From: Rhizobium sp. CSW-27
GTDB taxonomy: Bacteria > Pseudomonadota > Alphaproteobacteria > Rhizobiales > Rhizobiaceae
Direction of reading: 5' to 3'
DNA length: 64,000 nucleotides
Assembly (NCBI RefSeq): GCF_018760785.1
Contig: NZ_JAHHZO010000002.1
Coordinates: forward strand, 248,001-312,000
A program made the position numbers and the translations under genes. Of the stretch, positions 55,201 to 64,000 are shown in pieces. Within the stretch, counting starts at the first letter, position 1, and each line of letters opens with the position of its first letter. The notes beneath the pieces are model-generated. The model had not been told where the DNA came from and did no database searches. It was given only the letters and a program-made list of their open reading frames with translations.

Positions 55201-57117
55201 TCAGAACTTCGGCGGCTGGCTGAGATCTGGTTGCGGCTTGGCGGCAGGGGCGGCAGGGGCTGCCGGTGTCTGCGGTTGTTGCTGCCCGGGCAGGCCGTTG
55301 AGCGGCGGCAGGCCGAAGGCGGGTGCCGCAGGCGCCGCGCCGCTGCCGGAAGCGGCCGGGCCACCGAAATTCAGCGGCGGCAGGCCCATCTGCGGGGCTG
55401 CGCCACCGCTTGCTCCACCCGGATTGAGCGGCGGCAGACCGAGCGGCGGCAGGCCGCCATTGGCCGGCGTCTGGCTTCCCTGCGGATTGAAACCCGGCAG
55501 CTGGATCTGGATGTCGGCCGGATCGGCCTTCTGCTCTTCCGCCTTGTAGTGCATCACCAGGCCCGGGAAGGCGATGACCACCATGATCATGACAAACTGG
55601 ATGACGATATAGGGGAAGACGCCGCGGTAGATTTCTGTCGTCTTCACCGGCGGCATGGTCTTGCCCGTCACCTTGTCCACCCAGTTGCCCGTCGGGGCAA
55701 TGGAGCGCAGGAAAAACAGCGAGAAGCCGAAGGGCGGCGTCAGGAACGAGGTCTGCAGGTTGATGCCGAGGATGATGCCGAACCAGACGAGGTCGATGCC
55801 GAGCTTGTCAGCCACCGGCGCAAGCAGCGGCACCATGATGAAGGCAATCTCGAAGAAATCGAGGAAGCAGCCCAGGATGAAGACGATGATGGTGACGACG
55901 AACAGGAAGCCGTATTCGCCACCCGGCAGCGCCAGCAGCAGCTCCTCGATCCATACATTGCCGTTGATGCCGTAGAAGGTGAGGCCGAAGACGCGGGCGC
56001 CGATCAGGATCATCATGACGAAGGCCGAGAGGCGGGTCGTCGAATCCAGCGCGGTCTTGATCGAGCCGAGCGTCAGGCGGCCCTTGGCAAGCGCCAGCAG
56101 CAGCGCGCCGGTGGCGCCCATCGCGCCGCCTTCCGTCGGAGTGGCAATGCCGAGGAAGATGGTGCCGAGCACCAGGAAGATCAGCGCCAGCGGCGGGATC
56201 AGCACGATGATCACCTGTTCCGCCAGGCGCGAGATGATCTTCTTGTCCATGCGGCTGTTGAGGATCGCCACGCCGTAGCAGGCGAAGACGCTGAAGGCCA
56301 GAGCGGCCACCAGGCGCCATTCCGGGCTCTGGATGCCGGTGAACAGCAGCTCGATCCCGAGGAAATAGAGCGCCACCGATATGCCGATCATCACGATGAG
56401 CGAGGTGACGCCGCTGCCGAGCGTACGGGCCTCCTGCGGCAGGGCAGGCGCCCATTCCGGCTTCACCAGCGTGACGACGAAGATGTAGAGGCAGTAGGTT
56501 GCGACGATCAGCAGGGCGGGATAGAGGGCGCCGACATACATGTCGCCGACCGACCGGCCGAGCTGGTCGGCCATCACGATGAGGACGAGCGAGGGCGGAA
56601 CGATCTGCGCCAGCGTGCCGGAGGCGGCGATCGTGCCGGAGACGAGCGGGCGGTTGTAGCCATAGCGCATCATGATCGGCAGCGAGATCAGGCCCATGGC
56701 CATGACCGAGGCGGCAACGACCCCGGTGGTGGCGCCGAGCAGCGCGCCCACCAGAATGACCGCATAGGCGAGGCCGCCGCGAATGGGACCGAACAGCTGC
56801 CCGATGGTGTCGAGCAGGTCCTCGGCCATGCGCGACCGCTCCAGGATGATTCCCATGAAGGTGAAGAAGGGAATCGACAGCAGCGTGTCATTGTACATGA
56901 TGCCGTAGATGCGCTCGGGATGCGACTGCAGCAGCGGCCAGAACAACCGGATATCCGGCGAGATATGCGATAGCTCGACACCGAAGACGAAGAAGATCAG
57001 GCCGCCGGCCGCCAGCGTGAAGGCAACCGGATAGCCGAGGAGCAGCATGGCCATGACCGTCGTGAACATCACGAAGGGCAGGTTGTGCGCAACGAGGTGG
57101 ATGATTTCCGCCAGCAT
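55201..57117 (-). CDS. TRAP transporter large permease (DctM) with Pro-rich C-terminal tail
   Basis: 638 aa. Twelve or so helices of the DctM family (LLGYPVAFTLAAGGLIFFVF; IPFFTFMGIILERS; GALLGATTGVVAASVMAMG; PPSLVLIVMAD). It is longer than usual because of a ~110-residue tail after the last helix. The tail is rich in Pro, Gly and Ala, with GLPPLG, GLPPLN, GLPPLN, GLPPLN repeats. Pairs with DctQ encoded 1 nt away. Function: sodium-driven keto-acid import with the TakP-like binder. Confidence 0.93.
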   Translation of the reverse strand: MLAEIIHLVAHNLPFVMFTTVMAMLLLGYPVAFTLAAGGLIFFVFGVELSHISPDIRLFWPLLQSHPERIYGIMYNDTLLSIPFFTFMGIILERSRMAEDLLDTIGQLFGPIRGGLAYAVILVGALLGATTGVVAASVMAMGLISLPIMMRYGYNRPLVSGTIAASGTLAQIVPPSLVLIVMADQLGRSVGDMYVGALYPALLIVATYCLYIFVVTLVKPEWAPALPQEARTLGSGVTSLIVMIGISVALYFLGIELLFTGIQSPEWRLVAALAFSVFACYGVAILNSRMDKKIISRLAEQVIIVLIPPLALIFLVLGTIFLGIATPTEGGAMGATGALLLALAKGRLTLGSIKTALDSTTRLSAFVMMILIGARVFGLTFYGINGNVWIEELLLALPGGEYGFLFVVTIIVFILGCFLDFFEIAFIMVPLLAPVADKLGIDLVWFGIILGINLQTSFLTPPFGFSLFFLRSIAPTGNWVDKVTGKTMPPVKTTEIYRGVFPYIVIQFVMIMVVIAFPGLVMHYKAEEQKADPADIQIQLPGFNPQGSQTPANGGLPPLGLPPLNPGGASGGAAPQMGLPPLNFGGPAASGSGAAPAAPAFGLPPLNGLPGQQQPQTPAAPAAPAAKPQPDLSQPPKF

Positions 57118-57118
57118 C

Positions 57119-57676
57119 TTACGCCTCCGAAGCCTGGTTGGTGTCGACGTCGGGCGCTTCGCGCGGATCGGCGATGCGGCCGGTCACGACGGCGAAGCGC
57201 TTGATGATCTCCGAAACGGCCTGGGCAAGCAGCAGGGCGAAGCCGATCAGCACGACGAGCTTGGCCGGCCAGATGATCAGGCCGCCGGCATTGGAGGAGA
57301 TTTCACCGGACTGGTAGGACAGCCAGAACCAGGGCCAGGCGAGATAGGTCATCAGGCTGGCAAAGGGCAGCAGGAACAGGATGTGCAGGACGAGATCGAC
57401 GATGTCGCGCGTGCGCTTGCTCCAGCTGGATGACAGGATGTCGATGCGCACATGTTCGTTCTTCAGAAGCGCATAGGCAGCCGCCAGCATGAAGACGGTG
57501 CCATAGAGATACCATTGCACTTCCAGCCACGCGTTCGACGAGATGTCGAATGCCTTTCGCATGATGGCATTGCCGGCGCTGATCAGGACCGCGGCCAGCA
57601 GCAGCCAGGATACCCACCGGCCAACAAAGCCCGTCACCGCATCGATGATGCGGCTCAAGGCAAGCAGAGCGCTCAT
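57119..57676 (-). CDS. TRAP transporter small permease (DctQ)
   Basis: 185 aa, four hydrophobic helices, typical DctQ (WLLLAAVLISAGNAIMRKAF; WLEVQWYLYGTVFMLAAAYALLK). The C-terminal ~20 residues are charged. First gene of the dctQM unit; stop and dctM start are separated by one base. Confidence 0.92.
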   Translation of the reverse strand: MSALLALSRIIDAVTGFVGRWVSWLLLAAVLISAGNAIMRKAFDISSNAWLEVQWYLYGTVFMLAAAYALLKNEHVRIDILSSSWSKRTRDIVDLVLHILFLLPFASLMTYLAWPWFWLSYQSGEISSNAGGLIIWPAKLVVLIGFALLLAQAVSEIIKRFAVVTGRIADPREAPDVDTNQASEA

Positions 57677-57986
57677 GTCTTTTCCCCCGAAACCTTTTGT
57701 CTTGTTGTATCTTCTCTAAGTCTAAAACGCCTTCTGGCGCAACGCTACGAACGTCGCGGGTCACGCCTTTTGTCGTTCCTTTCGCCTAATCGTCTAGGCG
57801 CGCAAGGAAAGAAAAGCAATCTGGCGTATATCCCTGTTTTTCGGGGATGCTGGAAATCGGGGGAGGCCGGCGTGGCGCTGCCGCATTGCGCTTTCCGGCC
57901 GGTTTGTGTAATTCTGGCGGCGAGGTAGGATCGTTGTGGCATGCGGCTTGCGCCTGGGCATGCTAGACTGTGGGGAGAGCAGCGAA
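57677..57986. other. Divergent promoter region, dctQ / aa3 subunit IV
   Basis: 310 nt with no supported gene. It holds a small dyad CGCCTA / TAGGCG (57783-57800). It should contain the promoters of both flanking genes, but I see no strong consensus. Confidence 0.5.
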
Positions 57987-58211
57987 ATGGATCATCATCA
58001 CGGCGGGCCGGTCGAGACCGGAGCACCCATGGACTACCGGGAGCATGAGAAGACCTATGCCCTGTTCCTGGCCGGCGCCAAGTGGGGCACGATGATCGTC
58101 GTGGTGCTGCTTCTGGCCATGGTGGGTGGCTTCTATGCCGGCGGCGGGCTGCTCGGCGGCCTCCTGCTGTTCATCATCCTGAATGCCGCCGGCTTCTATC
58201 TGCTGCGCTGA
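57987..58211 (+). CDS. aa3-type cytochrome c oxidase subunit IV
   Basis: 74 aa, start ATG 57987 with GGGGAGAG upstream. A His-rich head (MDHHHGG) and then DYREHEKTYALFLAGAKWGT precede a single long hydrophobic region. This is the alphaproteobacterial COX4_pro_2 pattern, a microprotein subunit of the aa3 oxidase. The other subunits are not here; it is an orphan gene. Confidence 0.88.
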   Translation: MDHHHGGPVETGAPMDYREHEKTYALFLAGAKWGTMIVVVLLLAMVGGFYAGGGLLGGLLLFIILNAAGFYLLR

Positions 58212-58276
58212 CGCAAACCGCCGCGCATGTCTTGCCCTGATATCCGGATGATGCCGGCCGCCCTCTGATGCGGCGT

Positions 58277-58792
58277 TTATGGCGCAGGTTCGAGAATCAG
58301 GCGTTCGATTGCCGGATCGAGATCCGTGCCTTCGGCGCCCTGTGCATTCAGCGGCTGCAGTTCAAAGGCCCCCTGGGTGCCGCCGACCAGAGCCTGTCTG
58401 CCGGAGGCGGGGCCCTTGCCCTGTTGCGCGTCGTTTGCGCGGGTATAGGTGCCGGCCAATGCCAGCCCGGCCACGCCGGCCTCGCTTCTTGCCAGAACCG
58501 ACCAGCTCATCACGCCGCGTCCCTGCGGGGCAGCATCGGACGAGGTCTGCCGGATCGTGCCCGTGTAGGTCTGGCGGTCATTGCTGCCTGCAGGGGTGTA
58601 GTTGCACATCAGCGGCGTGCCCGGATCGAAGGCCTGCGCCTCGGCATCCGGCGAGGTGCAGACAAGCGTGCCGACCGCGACGCGACCGCTATCTTGAAGC
58701 TGAGGCTCCATCTGCGCGCCGGCCGAGGAAAAAAGCCCCGGTCCGGCAAGGGCGATCAGGGTGATGATCGTGGGCGACATCCGCTTCTGCAT
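58277..58792 (-). CDS. DUF992 exported protein
   Basis: 171 aa. Start ATG 58792 is preferred because GGAGAG lies just upstream; an ATG at 58804 is in frame. Signal peptide (~1-24, cleaved near SSAGA). The mature part has two Cys (LVCTSPDAEAQ; LMCNYTPAG), likely a disulfide, and ends with Pro. A Rhizobiales family of unknown function. Confidence 0.82.
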   Translation of the reverse strand: MQKRMSPTIITLIALAGPGLFSSAGAQMEPQLQDSGRVAVGTLVCTSPDAEAQAFDPGTPLMCNYTPAGSNDRQTYTGTIRQTSSDAAPQGRGVMSWSVLARSEAGVAGLALAGTYTRANDAQQGKGPASGRQALVGGTQGAFELQPLNAQGAEGTDLDPAIERLILEPAP

Positions 58793-58862
58793 CCGGCTCT
58801 CCATCGTTTGGAGAGCCAACGCTGCAGGCGGGCGCGGGTTCCGTCTGGGATTTTCCCGCGGC

Positions 58863-59684
58863 TCAGGCGCCGTTGCTGACGGCGGAACGCGTCCGTGCCA
58901 CGCCGTCCTGTGCCGGCTTGTAGTTCGGGTCGAGACGGGCAGCATGGTTGTAGGACTTGAAGGCCTTCACCAGATCGCCGCGCCGCTCATAGACCAGCGC
59001 CTGGTTGGTCCAGGATTCCGCCCGCTTGTCATCCAGTTCGATCGCATGGTTGAAATCGGCGAAGGCGTTCTCGTCGTCATTCAGCGCGAGATAGGAGACG
59101 CCCCGGCCGTTATAGGGTTCCGGCGAGGAGGGCGACAGCGAGATCGCCCTGGAGAAGTCCTCGATCGCCTGGCTGTGCTGGCCGCGGATCTGGTAGATCA
59201 GGCCGCGATTGTGGAAGGCGCGACCATCGGTCGTTTCCAGCTGGATCGCCCGGTTGAAATCGCTGAAGGCATCGTTGATGCGGCCGGCCTGCCGATAGAT
59301 GTTGCCGCGCCCGATCAGGGCCACGTCATAGTTCGGGTTGATCTGCAGGGCGGTGTTGTAGTCGTTCACCGCATCGGCCGGCTTGCCCATGTTGCGATAG
59401 ACCAGGGCGCGGTTGGCATAGGCCTGGTAGAAGCGCGGGTTCAGCTGGATGGCCCGGTTGAAATCATCCACGGCCTTGCGGAACTCGCCGGCGCGCCCAT
59501 AGGCGGTGCCGCGCACATTGTAGCCTTCCGGATCCTGCGGATTGGAATTGATCACCGAGGACAGCGACGCGATGTTCTGCTCCGAGCCCTGCGCGCGGTC
59601 GAGACGGATGAGGTCCGTCGAGCCTTGCGTCTGGCAGCCTGCAAGCGCCAGTCCCGCCAGAAGAAGGGCGACACCCGATCGCAT
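58863..59684 (-). CDS. TPR-repeat lipoprotein (NlpI-like)
   Basis: 273 aa from ATG 59684, which gives a clean lipoprotein signal ending LALAGC (Cys17). At least six TPR units follow, each with A-Y/F-N-R-A pattern (e.g. YGRAGEFRKAVDDFNRAI; YRNMGKPADAVNDYNTAL; YQIRGQHSQAIEDFSRAI). An upstream ATG at 59765 with a better RBS would add 27 residues. Probable envelope adaptor. Confidence 0.88.
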   Translation of the reverse strand: MRSGVALLLAGLALAGCQTQGSTDLIRLDRAQGSEQNIASLSSVINSNPQDPEGYNVRGTAYGRAGEFRKAVDDFNRAIQLNPRFYQAYANRALVYRNMGKPADAVNDYNTALQINPNYDVALIGRGNIYRQAGRINDAFSDFNRAIQLETTDGRAFHNRGLIYQIRGQHSQAIEDFSRAISLSPSSPEPYNGRGVSYLALNDDENAFADFNHAIELDDKRAESWTNQALVYERRGDLVKAFKSYNHAARLDPNYKPAQDGVARTRSAVSNGA

Positions 59685-59814
59685 GGTGGTGGTCTGCCGG
59701 CCGCGGCTGGCAGGCGTGGGCAGGAAGCGGGCAGCAGGCGAAAGTGCTGTGGTCGTGACGGCCATCAGGCGCAGATCCTCGTGTCAATCGGCGGAAGGTC
59801 AGGTCCGGAACATC

Positions 59815-59846
59815 AAAAAAGCGGCGGCGAAATAATTCGCCCCCGC
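59815..59846 (-). terminator. Terminator of rpsU
   Basis: On the minus strand: hairpin GCGGGGGCGAA / TTCGCCGCCGC with a short loop, followed by TTTTTT (59815-59820), 37 nt after the rpsU stop. Confidence 0.85.
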
Positions 59847-59882
59847 CTTGAAAGCACGAAAAAACGTCGAAAAGACGGCCAA

Positions 59883-60110
59883 TTAGCGGCCGGCGCGGGG
59901 ACCTGCGATCAGGCCTTCGCGCTGGGCGCGCTTGCGGGCCAGCTTGCGAACGCGACGAACGGCTTCAGCCTTCTCGCGGGCGCGCTTCTGAGACGGCTTC
60001 TCGTAGTAGTCGCGCATCTTCATTTCACGGAAAATGCCTTCGCGCTGCATCTTCTTCTTGAGAGCGCGGAGAGCCTGATCGACGTTATTGTCGCGGACAA
60101 GTACCTGCAC
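59883..60110 (-). CDS. rpsU: 30S ribosomal protein S21
   Basis: 75 aa from a GTG at 60110 ([20 protein letters not shown]). Basic and helical, with the family motif [21 protein letters not shown] and an Arg/Lys-rich C-terminus typical of alphaproteobacterial S21. AAAGGATCGGGA upstream. The longer frame to 60377 is not S21-like and is rejected. Monocistronic with its own terminator. Confidence 0.96.
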   Translation of the reverse strand: MQVLVRDNNVDQALRALKKKMQREGIFREMKMRDYYEKPSQKRAREKAEAVRRVRKLARKRAQREGLIAGPRAGR

Positions 60111-60418
60111 GTGAATCCCGATCCTTTGGTTTTTTCGAGTTGACCGCCCCGGAACTGTCCAGTCCAGAACGAAACAATAAGGGGTTAAGCGCGGCCAACA
60201 GCCGTGCAATTGGAGAAGGCACATAACAGAAGGTTTTGGTGAAGTCCAGCGGGCTGAAAGCGGGGCTGCCGAAATTCTTTGAAAACCGCCGGAAGCCTTG
60301 CAAACCGGGCTTTCCGCGCTGCCGCCAGCACCCGTTCGCCCTGCTTTTCCATTGGCTTTTCGCGCAGTCTTCCCCATGTTTCCGGCACACGGAAACCCCG
60401 AGTCTGAAGGAGCCTGTC
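60111..60418. other. Divergent gap rpsU / oxidoreductase
   Basis: 308 nt with no supported gene; it must hold the rpsU promoter. I found no strong palindrome or conserved element. Confidence 0.5.
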
Positions 60419-61399
60419 ATGCGTGTCCTGTCCTATTCCCGTTTCGGCAAGCCGGATGAGGTGCTGAACCTTGCCGAGACCCGGCGTCCGGAGCCGGGAC
60501 CCGGCGAGGTGCGGCTGCGCATGCGCCTGTCGCCGATCCACAATCACGATCTCATCACCATTGCCGGCAATTACGGATACAGGCCGCCGCTGCCCGCGAT
60601 CGGTGGCAGCGAGGGGTTCGGCGTCATCGAGCAGCTGGGCGAGGGCGTTTCCGGCCTGGCGCCCGGCCAGCGCGTGGCGGTCAGCGGGCTGAAGGGCGCC
60701 TGGGCGGAAGATGTCGTTGCCCGCGCCGCCTCGCTGGTGCCGCTGCCGGATGCGGTGGACGACGAGACGGCCGCGCAGCTCATCGCGATGCCGCTCAGCG
60801 CTCTCACCCTGCTGGAGTTCACCGGCATCCAGCCGGGAGGCTGGCTGGTGCAGAATGCGGCGACCGGTGCCGTCGCCAAGGTGCTGGCACAGCTTGCTCG
60901 GGTGCGCGGCGTGCATGTCGTCAATCTCGTGCGGCGCACCGAGGCGGTGGCGGAACTGGAGGCGCTCGGCATCGGCAATGTCGTGGTGACCGCGGGGGAC
61001 TGGAAGAAGGAGGTGGCTGCGCTGACCGGCGGTGCGCCGGTTGCGGTGGCCGTCGATGGCGTCGGCGGCGCGGCATCGGGCGATCTGCTCTCCGTGCTGG
61101 GCGAGCGTGGCCAGCTGATCGCCTTCGGCGCCATGTCCGGTCAGCCGATGCAGATTTCCGCCGGCGAGATGATCTTCAAGCAGGCGGTGGTCAAGGGCTT
61201 CTGGCTGGGAAAGATGATGGAGACCATGCCGCCGGAAGAAATGCGTCGCCTGGTGGGCGAACTGGTGGCGCGCGCTGCCAGCGGCGAGATGAGGCTGCAG
61301 ACCGACGCCGTGTTTGCCATGGCCGACGCGGCGGATGCCATGCGCGCCGCCGCCGAGAGTGGCCGCAAGGGCAAGGTATTGCTGCGCCTCGGCGACTGA
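60419..61399 (+). CDS. Zinc-free MDR-family NADPH oxidoreductase (quinone/enoyl reductase-like)
   Basis: 326 aa. MDR fold: N-terminal GroES-like domain (MRVLSYSRFGKPDEVL; EVRLRMRLSPIHNHDLITI) and Rossmann domain (LVQNAATGAVAKVLAQLAR). No zinc-site cysteines are seen. The closest look is to quinone oxidoreductases and mitochondrial-type 2-enoyl reductases (ETR). RBS AAGGAGCC. Substrate not assignable. Confidence 0.88.
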   Translation: MRVLSYSRFGKPDEVLNLAETRRPEPGPGEVRLRMRLSPIHNHDLITIAGNYGYRPPLPAIGGSEGFGVIEQLGEGVSGLAPGQRVAVSGLKGAWAEDVVARAASLVPLPDAVDDETAAQLIAMPLSALTLLEFTGIQPGGWLVQNAATGAVAKVLAQLARVRGVHVVNLVRRTEAVAELEALGIGNVVVTAGDWKKEVAALTGGAPVAVAVDGVGGAASGDLLSVLGERGQLIAFGAMSGQPMQISAGEMIFKQAVVKGFWLGKMMETMPPEEMRRLVGELVARAASGEMRLQTDAVFAMADAADAMRAAAESGRKGKVLLRLGD

Positions 61400-61546
61400 G
61401 TGCGATCGGCCGGCGCGCGGAGGAAAGGTGCCGCGTGTCGAAACAAGGGCTTGAATGCGTCGCAAAGCAGCCATTGCGACGCCAGTTGATTTGCGATCAG
61501 TATGGCTCTACCCACGGGCTTGGGTTCGACGGAGCTATAGGCACAT

Positions 61547-62800
61547 ATGCGCAAATATTCGGTCTTCGCGCTGGTCAAAGAGGCCATGCGCAGCCACAAG
61601 GGATGGGAGCCGCACTGGGTCTCGCCCGAACCGCGGTCCTCCTACGATGTGATCATCATCGGCGGTGGCGGACATGGCCTCGGCGCCGCCTATTATCTCG
61701 CCAAGGAACACGGCATCACCAATATCGCGGTGATCGAGCGCGGCTGGCTTGGCGGCGGCAATACCGGCCGCAACACCACGATCATCCGGTCCAACTATCT
61801 CTATGAAGAGAGCATGGACATCTACGAGCACTCCCTCAAACTATGGGAGGGGCTCAGCCAGGATCTCAATTACAACGTCATGTATTCGCCGCGCGGCGTG
61901 ATGATGCTGTCGCACAACACGCACGACATGCAGAGCTTCAAGCGGCACATCAATGCCAACCGGCTCTATGGCATCGACAATGAGTGGCTGACGCCTGAAC
62001 AGGCGAAGAAATTCTGTCCGCCGCTCGATATCTCCAAGACCGCCCGCTACCCGATCAACGGTGCGGCGCTGCAGAAGCGCGGCGGCACGGCGCGTCACGA
62101 TGCGGTGGCCTGGGGCTATGCCCGCGCCGCCTCCGATCGCGGCGTGCACATCATCCAGAACTGCGAAGTCACCGGCATCCGCCGCGGCCCGAACGGCGAA
62201 GTCACCGGCGTCGAGACCAGTCGCGGCTTCATTGGCGCCAAGAAGATCGGCGTTTCCGCTGCCGGCCATTCCTCCGTCGTCATGCAGATGGCGGGGGTTC
62301 GCGTGCCGCTGACCAGCAATCCGCTGCAGGCGCTGGTCTCCGAACCGCTCAAACCCATTTTCCCCTGCGTGGTCATGTCGAACACGGTGCATGCCTATAT
62401 CTCGCAGTCGGACAAGGGCGAACTCGTCATCGGCGCCGGCACCGATCAGTATCACTCCTATTCGCAGACCGGCGGCCTGCAGATCATCACCCACACGCTG
62501 GATGCGATCTGCGAGCTGTTTCCGATCTTCCGCCGCGTCAAGATGATGCGCCAGTGGGGCGGCATCACCGACAACACGCCGGATCGTTCGGCGATCCAGA
62601 GTGTGACGCCCGTGCCGAACCTCTTCGTCAATTGCGGCTGGGGCACCGGCGGCTTCAAGGCGACGCCGGGCTCGGCCAACCTGTTTGCCCACCTGATTGC
62701 TCGCGGCGAGCCGCACCCGCTGGCCGCCGGCCTGACGCTTGACCGCTTCCGCACCGGCCGCCTGATCGACGAAGCGGCCGCTGCCGCCGTCGCGCATTGA
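61547..62800 (+). CDS. soxB: Sarcosine oxidase subunit beta
   Basis: 417 aa. FAD-binding IIIGGGGHGLGAAYYLAKEH (~33-53) and GWLGGGNTGRNTTIIRSNY. Part of the heterotetrameric sarcosine oxidase that converts sarcosine to glycine, with the methyl carbon passed to tetrahydrofolate and H2O2 formed. The order soxB-soxD-soxA is the usual one. Confidence 0.96.
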   Translation: MRKYSVFALVKEAMRSHKGWEPHWVSPEPRSSYDVIIIGGGGHGLGAAYYLAKEHGITNIAVIERGWLGGGNTGRNTTIIRSNYLYEESMDIYEHSLKLWEGLSQDLNYNVMYSPRGVMMLSHNTHDMQSFKRHINANRLYGIDNEWLTPEQAKKFCPPLDISKTARYPINGAALQKRGGTARHDAVAWGYARAASDRGVHIIQNCEVTGIRRGPNGEVTGVETSRGFIGAKKIGVSAAGHSSVVMQMAGVRVPLTSNPLQALVSEPLKPIFPCVVMSNTVHAYISQSDKGELVIGAGTDQYHSYSQTGGLQIITHTLDAICELFPIFRRVKMMRQWGGITDNTPDRSAIQSVTPVPNLFVNCGWGTGGFKATPGSANLFAHLIARGEPHPLAAGLTLDRFRTGRLIDEAAAAAVAH

Positions 62801-62813
62801 CGAGGGGACCACG

Positions 62814-63152
62814 ATGCTTCTGATCCACTGCCCCTACTGTGGCGAGAACCGCTCCGAACTGGAGTTCCGCTGGGCCGGCGAAGCGCACATCGCGCGGCCG
62901 GACACCATTTCCGCGATCTCCGACGAGGAATTTGCCGAATATTTCTTCATGCGTGATAATACCAAGGGGATTGCCTGGGAGCGCTGGCGCCATATCCATG
63001 GCTGCGGCCGCTTCTTCAACGCGATCCGCGATACCGTCAGCGACAAGTTCCTGCTGACCTACAAGGCCGGGTTGCCGCGCCAGCCGGTGCCCGGCGCCGA
63101 GGCTGTCGCCGAGCCTTCCGTCGCGTCTGTCGTGGAAGGAGGTGCCGCATGA
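62814..63152 (+). CDS. soxD: Sarcosine oxidase subunit delta
   Basis: 112 aa. Zinc-site pattern CPYCGENRSELEF (Cys6, Cys9) and later HIHGCGRFF (Cys64 with His). It stabilises the tetramer. It starts 13 nt after soxB, and its stop overlaps the soxA start (ATGA). Confidence 0.95.
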   Translation: MLLIHCPYCGENRSELEFRWAGEAHIARPDTISAISDEEFAEYFFMRDNTKGIAWERWRHIHGCGRFFNAIRDTVSDKFLLTYKAGLPRQPVPGAEAVAEPSVASVVEGGAA

Positions 63153-64000
63153 GCAACTTCCGCATCAAGGGTGCCGGACGCCTGACGCCGGCCCGCACCG
63201 CCCGCTTCACCTTCGACGGCAGGATCTATACGGCGCTGGAAGGCGATACGGTCGCCTCTGCGCTGCTTGCCAACGGCGTGCACCTGATGGGCCGCTCGTT
63301 CAAGTATCACCGTCCGCGCGGCATCCTGACGGCGGGGCCGGAAGAACCGAATGCGCTGCTCGATGTCTCCCGCGATGCCGCCCGCCGGCAGCCGAACGTG
63401 CGCGCCAGCGTGCAGGACGTGTTCGACGGCGCGATCATCCGCTCGCAGAACCGCTGGCCCTTCCTGTCCTTCGATATCGGCGCCTTCAACAACCTGCTGT
63501 CCGCCTTTTTCCCGGCCGGCTTCTACTACAAGACCTTCATGTGGCCGCGCGAGGCCTGGGCGAAGCTTTACGAACCGATCATTCGTCGGGCCGCCGGTCT
63601 CGGTGTGGCGCCGAAGGAGGCCGATCCCGATCATTATGCCAACCGTTTTGCCCATTGCGACGTGCTGGTGGCAGGTGCCGGCGCGGCGGGCCTCGCGGCG
63701 GCGCTTTCGGCAGCAAAGACCGGTGCCGAGGTGATCCTCGTCGACGAGCGGGCGGAGGTCGGCGGCGCGCTGCTGTTCGATACGGCCACGACCATTGACG
63801 GCAAGCCGGGCTATGACTGGGCGCAGGATGTGTTCCAGCAGCTGAAGGCCATGCCCAATGTGCGCGTGCTTACCCGCACAACCGTGTTCGGCTATTACAA
63901 CCACAATTTCCTCGGCCTCGTGGAACGGGTGACCGACCATCTGGCCAATCCTGATCCGTCGCTGCCGCGCGAAAGGCTGTGGCAGGTGCGGGCCAGGAAG
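63149..64000 (+). CDS. soxA: Sarcosine oxidase subunit alpha, 5' part (continues off window)
   Basis: 284 residues visible of a protein usually near 1000 aa. N-terminal domain LEGDTVASALLANGVHLMGRSFKYHRPRG (in part: GDTVASALLANGV), then an NAD-binding Rossmann motif VLVAGAGAAGLAAALSAAK at ~172-190. The C-terminal folate-binding GcvT-like domain is beyond the edge. GGAGGT precedes the start. Confidence 0.95.
   Translation, partial: MSNFRIKGAGRLTPARTARFTFDGRIYTALEGDTVASALLANGVHLMGRSFKYHRPRGILTAGPEEPNALLDVSRDAARRQPNVRASVQDVFDGAIIRSQNRWPFLSFDIGAFNNLLSAFFPAGFYYKTFMWPREAWAKLYEPIIRRAAGLGVAPKEADPDHYANRFAHCDVLVAGAGAAGLAAALSAAKTGAEVILVDERAEVGGALLFDTATTIDGKPGYDWAQDVFQQLKAMPNVRVLTRTTVFGYYNHNFLGLVERVTDHLANPDPSLPRERLWQVRARK

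Noticed and set aside
55081..56973. A 630-codon plus-strand frame opposite the TRAP permease
   Set aside because: Composition is an Arg/Gln/His/Asp-rich shadow of the DctM gene, with no recognisable fold.

Overview
The window is a GC-rich, gene-dense stretch of chromosome from an alphaproteobacterium, most likely Rhizobiales and probably Rhizobiaceae (Agrobacterium/Rhizobium/Shinella-like). Pointers are the xylA-xylB pair with a LacI regulator, a fold-III ornithine/lysine decarboxylase behind a long structured leader, an aa3-oxidase subunit IV microprotein, a TakP-type TRAP binding protein, heterotetrameric sarcosine oxidase genes (soxB-soxD-soxA) and rhizobial-type intergenic palindromes. 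I saw no rRNA, tRNA, CRISPR array, insertion sequence or prophage. Genus is an inference; no search was possible.

Layout. 1-6.5 kb: the end of an Ada-like regulator/methyltransferase, lysS, gltX, an SLC13-type permease and a TerC-family membrane protein, all on the minus strand. 6.6-10.3 kb: a TetR regulator divergent from an EmrA/EmrB-type efflux pair, with two matching palindromes between them. 10.4-14.4 kb: lacI-xylB-xylA. 14.4-23.4 kb: a second LacI gene divergent from a ribose-type sugar ABC transporter, followed by a TIM-barrel epimerase, a Gfo/Idh dehydrogenase and a GH1 beta-glucosidase. Two kinds of LacI-type operator punctuate this block. 23.5-30.3 kb: a stand-alone EAL protein, a nitroreductase, metN-metI-metQ, and a CHASE4-GGDEF-EAL protein. 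30.3-35.6 kb (minus): trhO, a chemoreceptor next to an orphan periplasmic binding protein, and an overlapping CYTH-CHAD pair. 35.7-40.8 kb: KDPG aldolase, a DUF533 protein, a GNAT and a small membrane protein, then a NicO/DUF1007 metal-export pair and a LysR gene. 40.8-46 kb: a 526-nt gap with a structured leader, ornithine decarboxylase, a GNAT, OmpW behind an FNR-type box, a serine hydrolase and an SDR. 46.1-50.2 kb (minus): inverted repeats, a WD40 protein overlapping a CobW-family zinc GTPase, a VapC toxin with a frameshifted antitoxin, and a creatininase-family amidohydrolase. 50.2-57.7 kb: MarR, LacI plus 2-hydroxyacid dehydrogenase, a PuuD-like amidotransferase, and an alpha-keto-acid TRAP transporter whose binding-protein gene faces its membrane genes. 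57.9-64 kb: aa3 subunit IV, DUF992, TPR lipoprotein, rpsU, a zinc-free MDR oxidoreductase and the start of the sox operon.

How it works together. Much of the window is nutrient scavenging (xylose, glycosides, methionine, keto acids, sarcosine) under local one-component regulators. The most system-like segment is 14.4-23.4 kb, which I read as an uptake and 3-keto-glycoside-type conversion route. The sharpest anomaly is the toxin-antitoxin locus at 48.6-49.2 kb: all four PIN acidic residues are present in the toxin, but the antitoxin frame is broken after codon 11 and could restart at an internal GTG.
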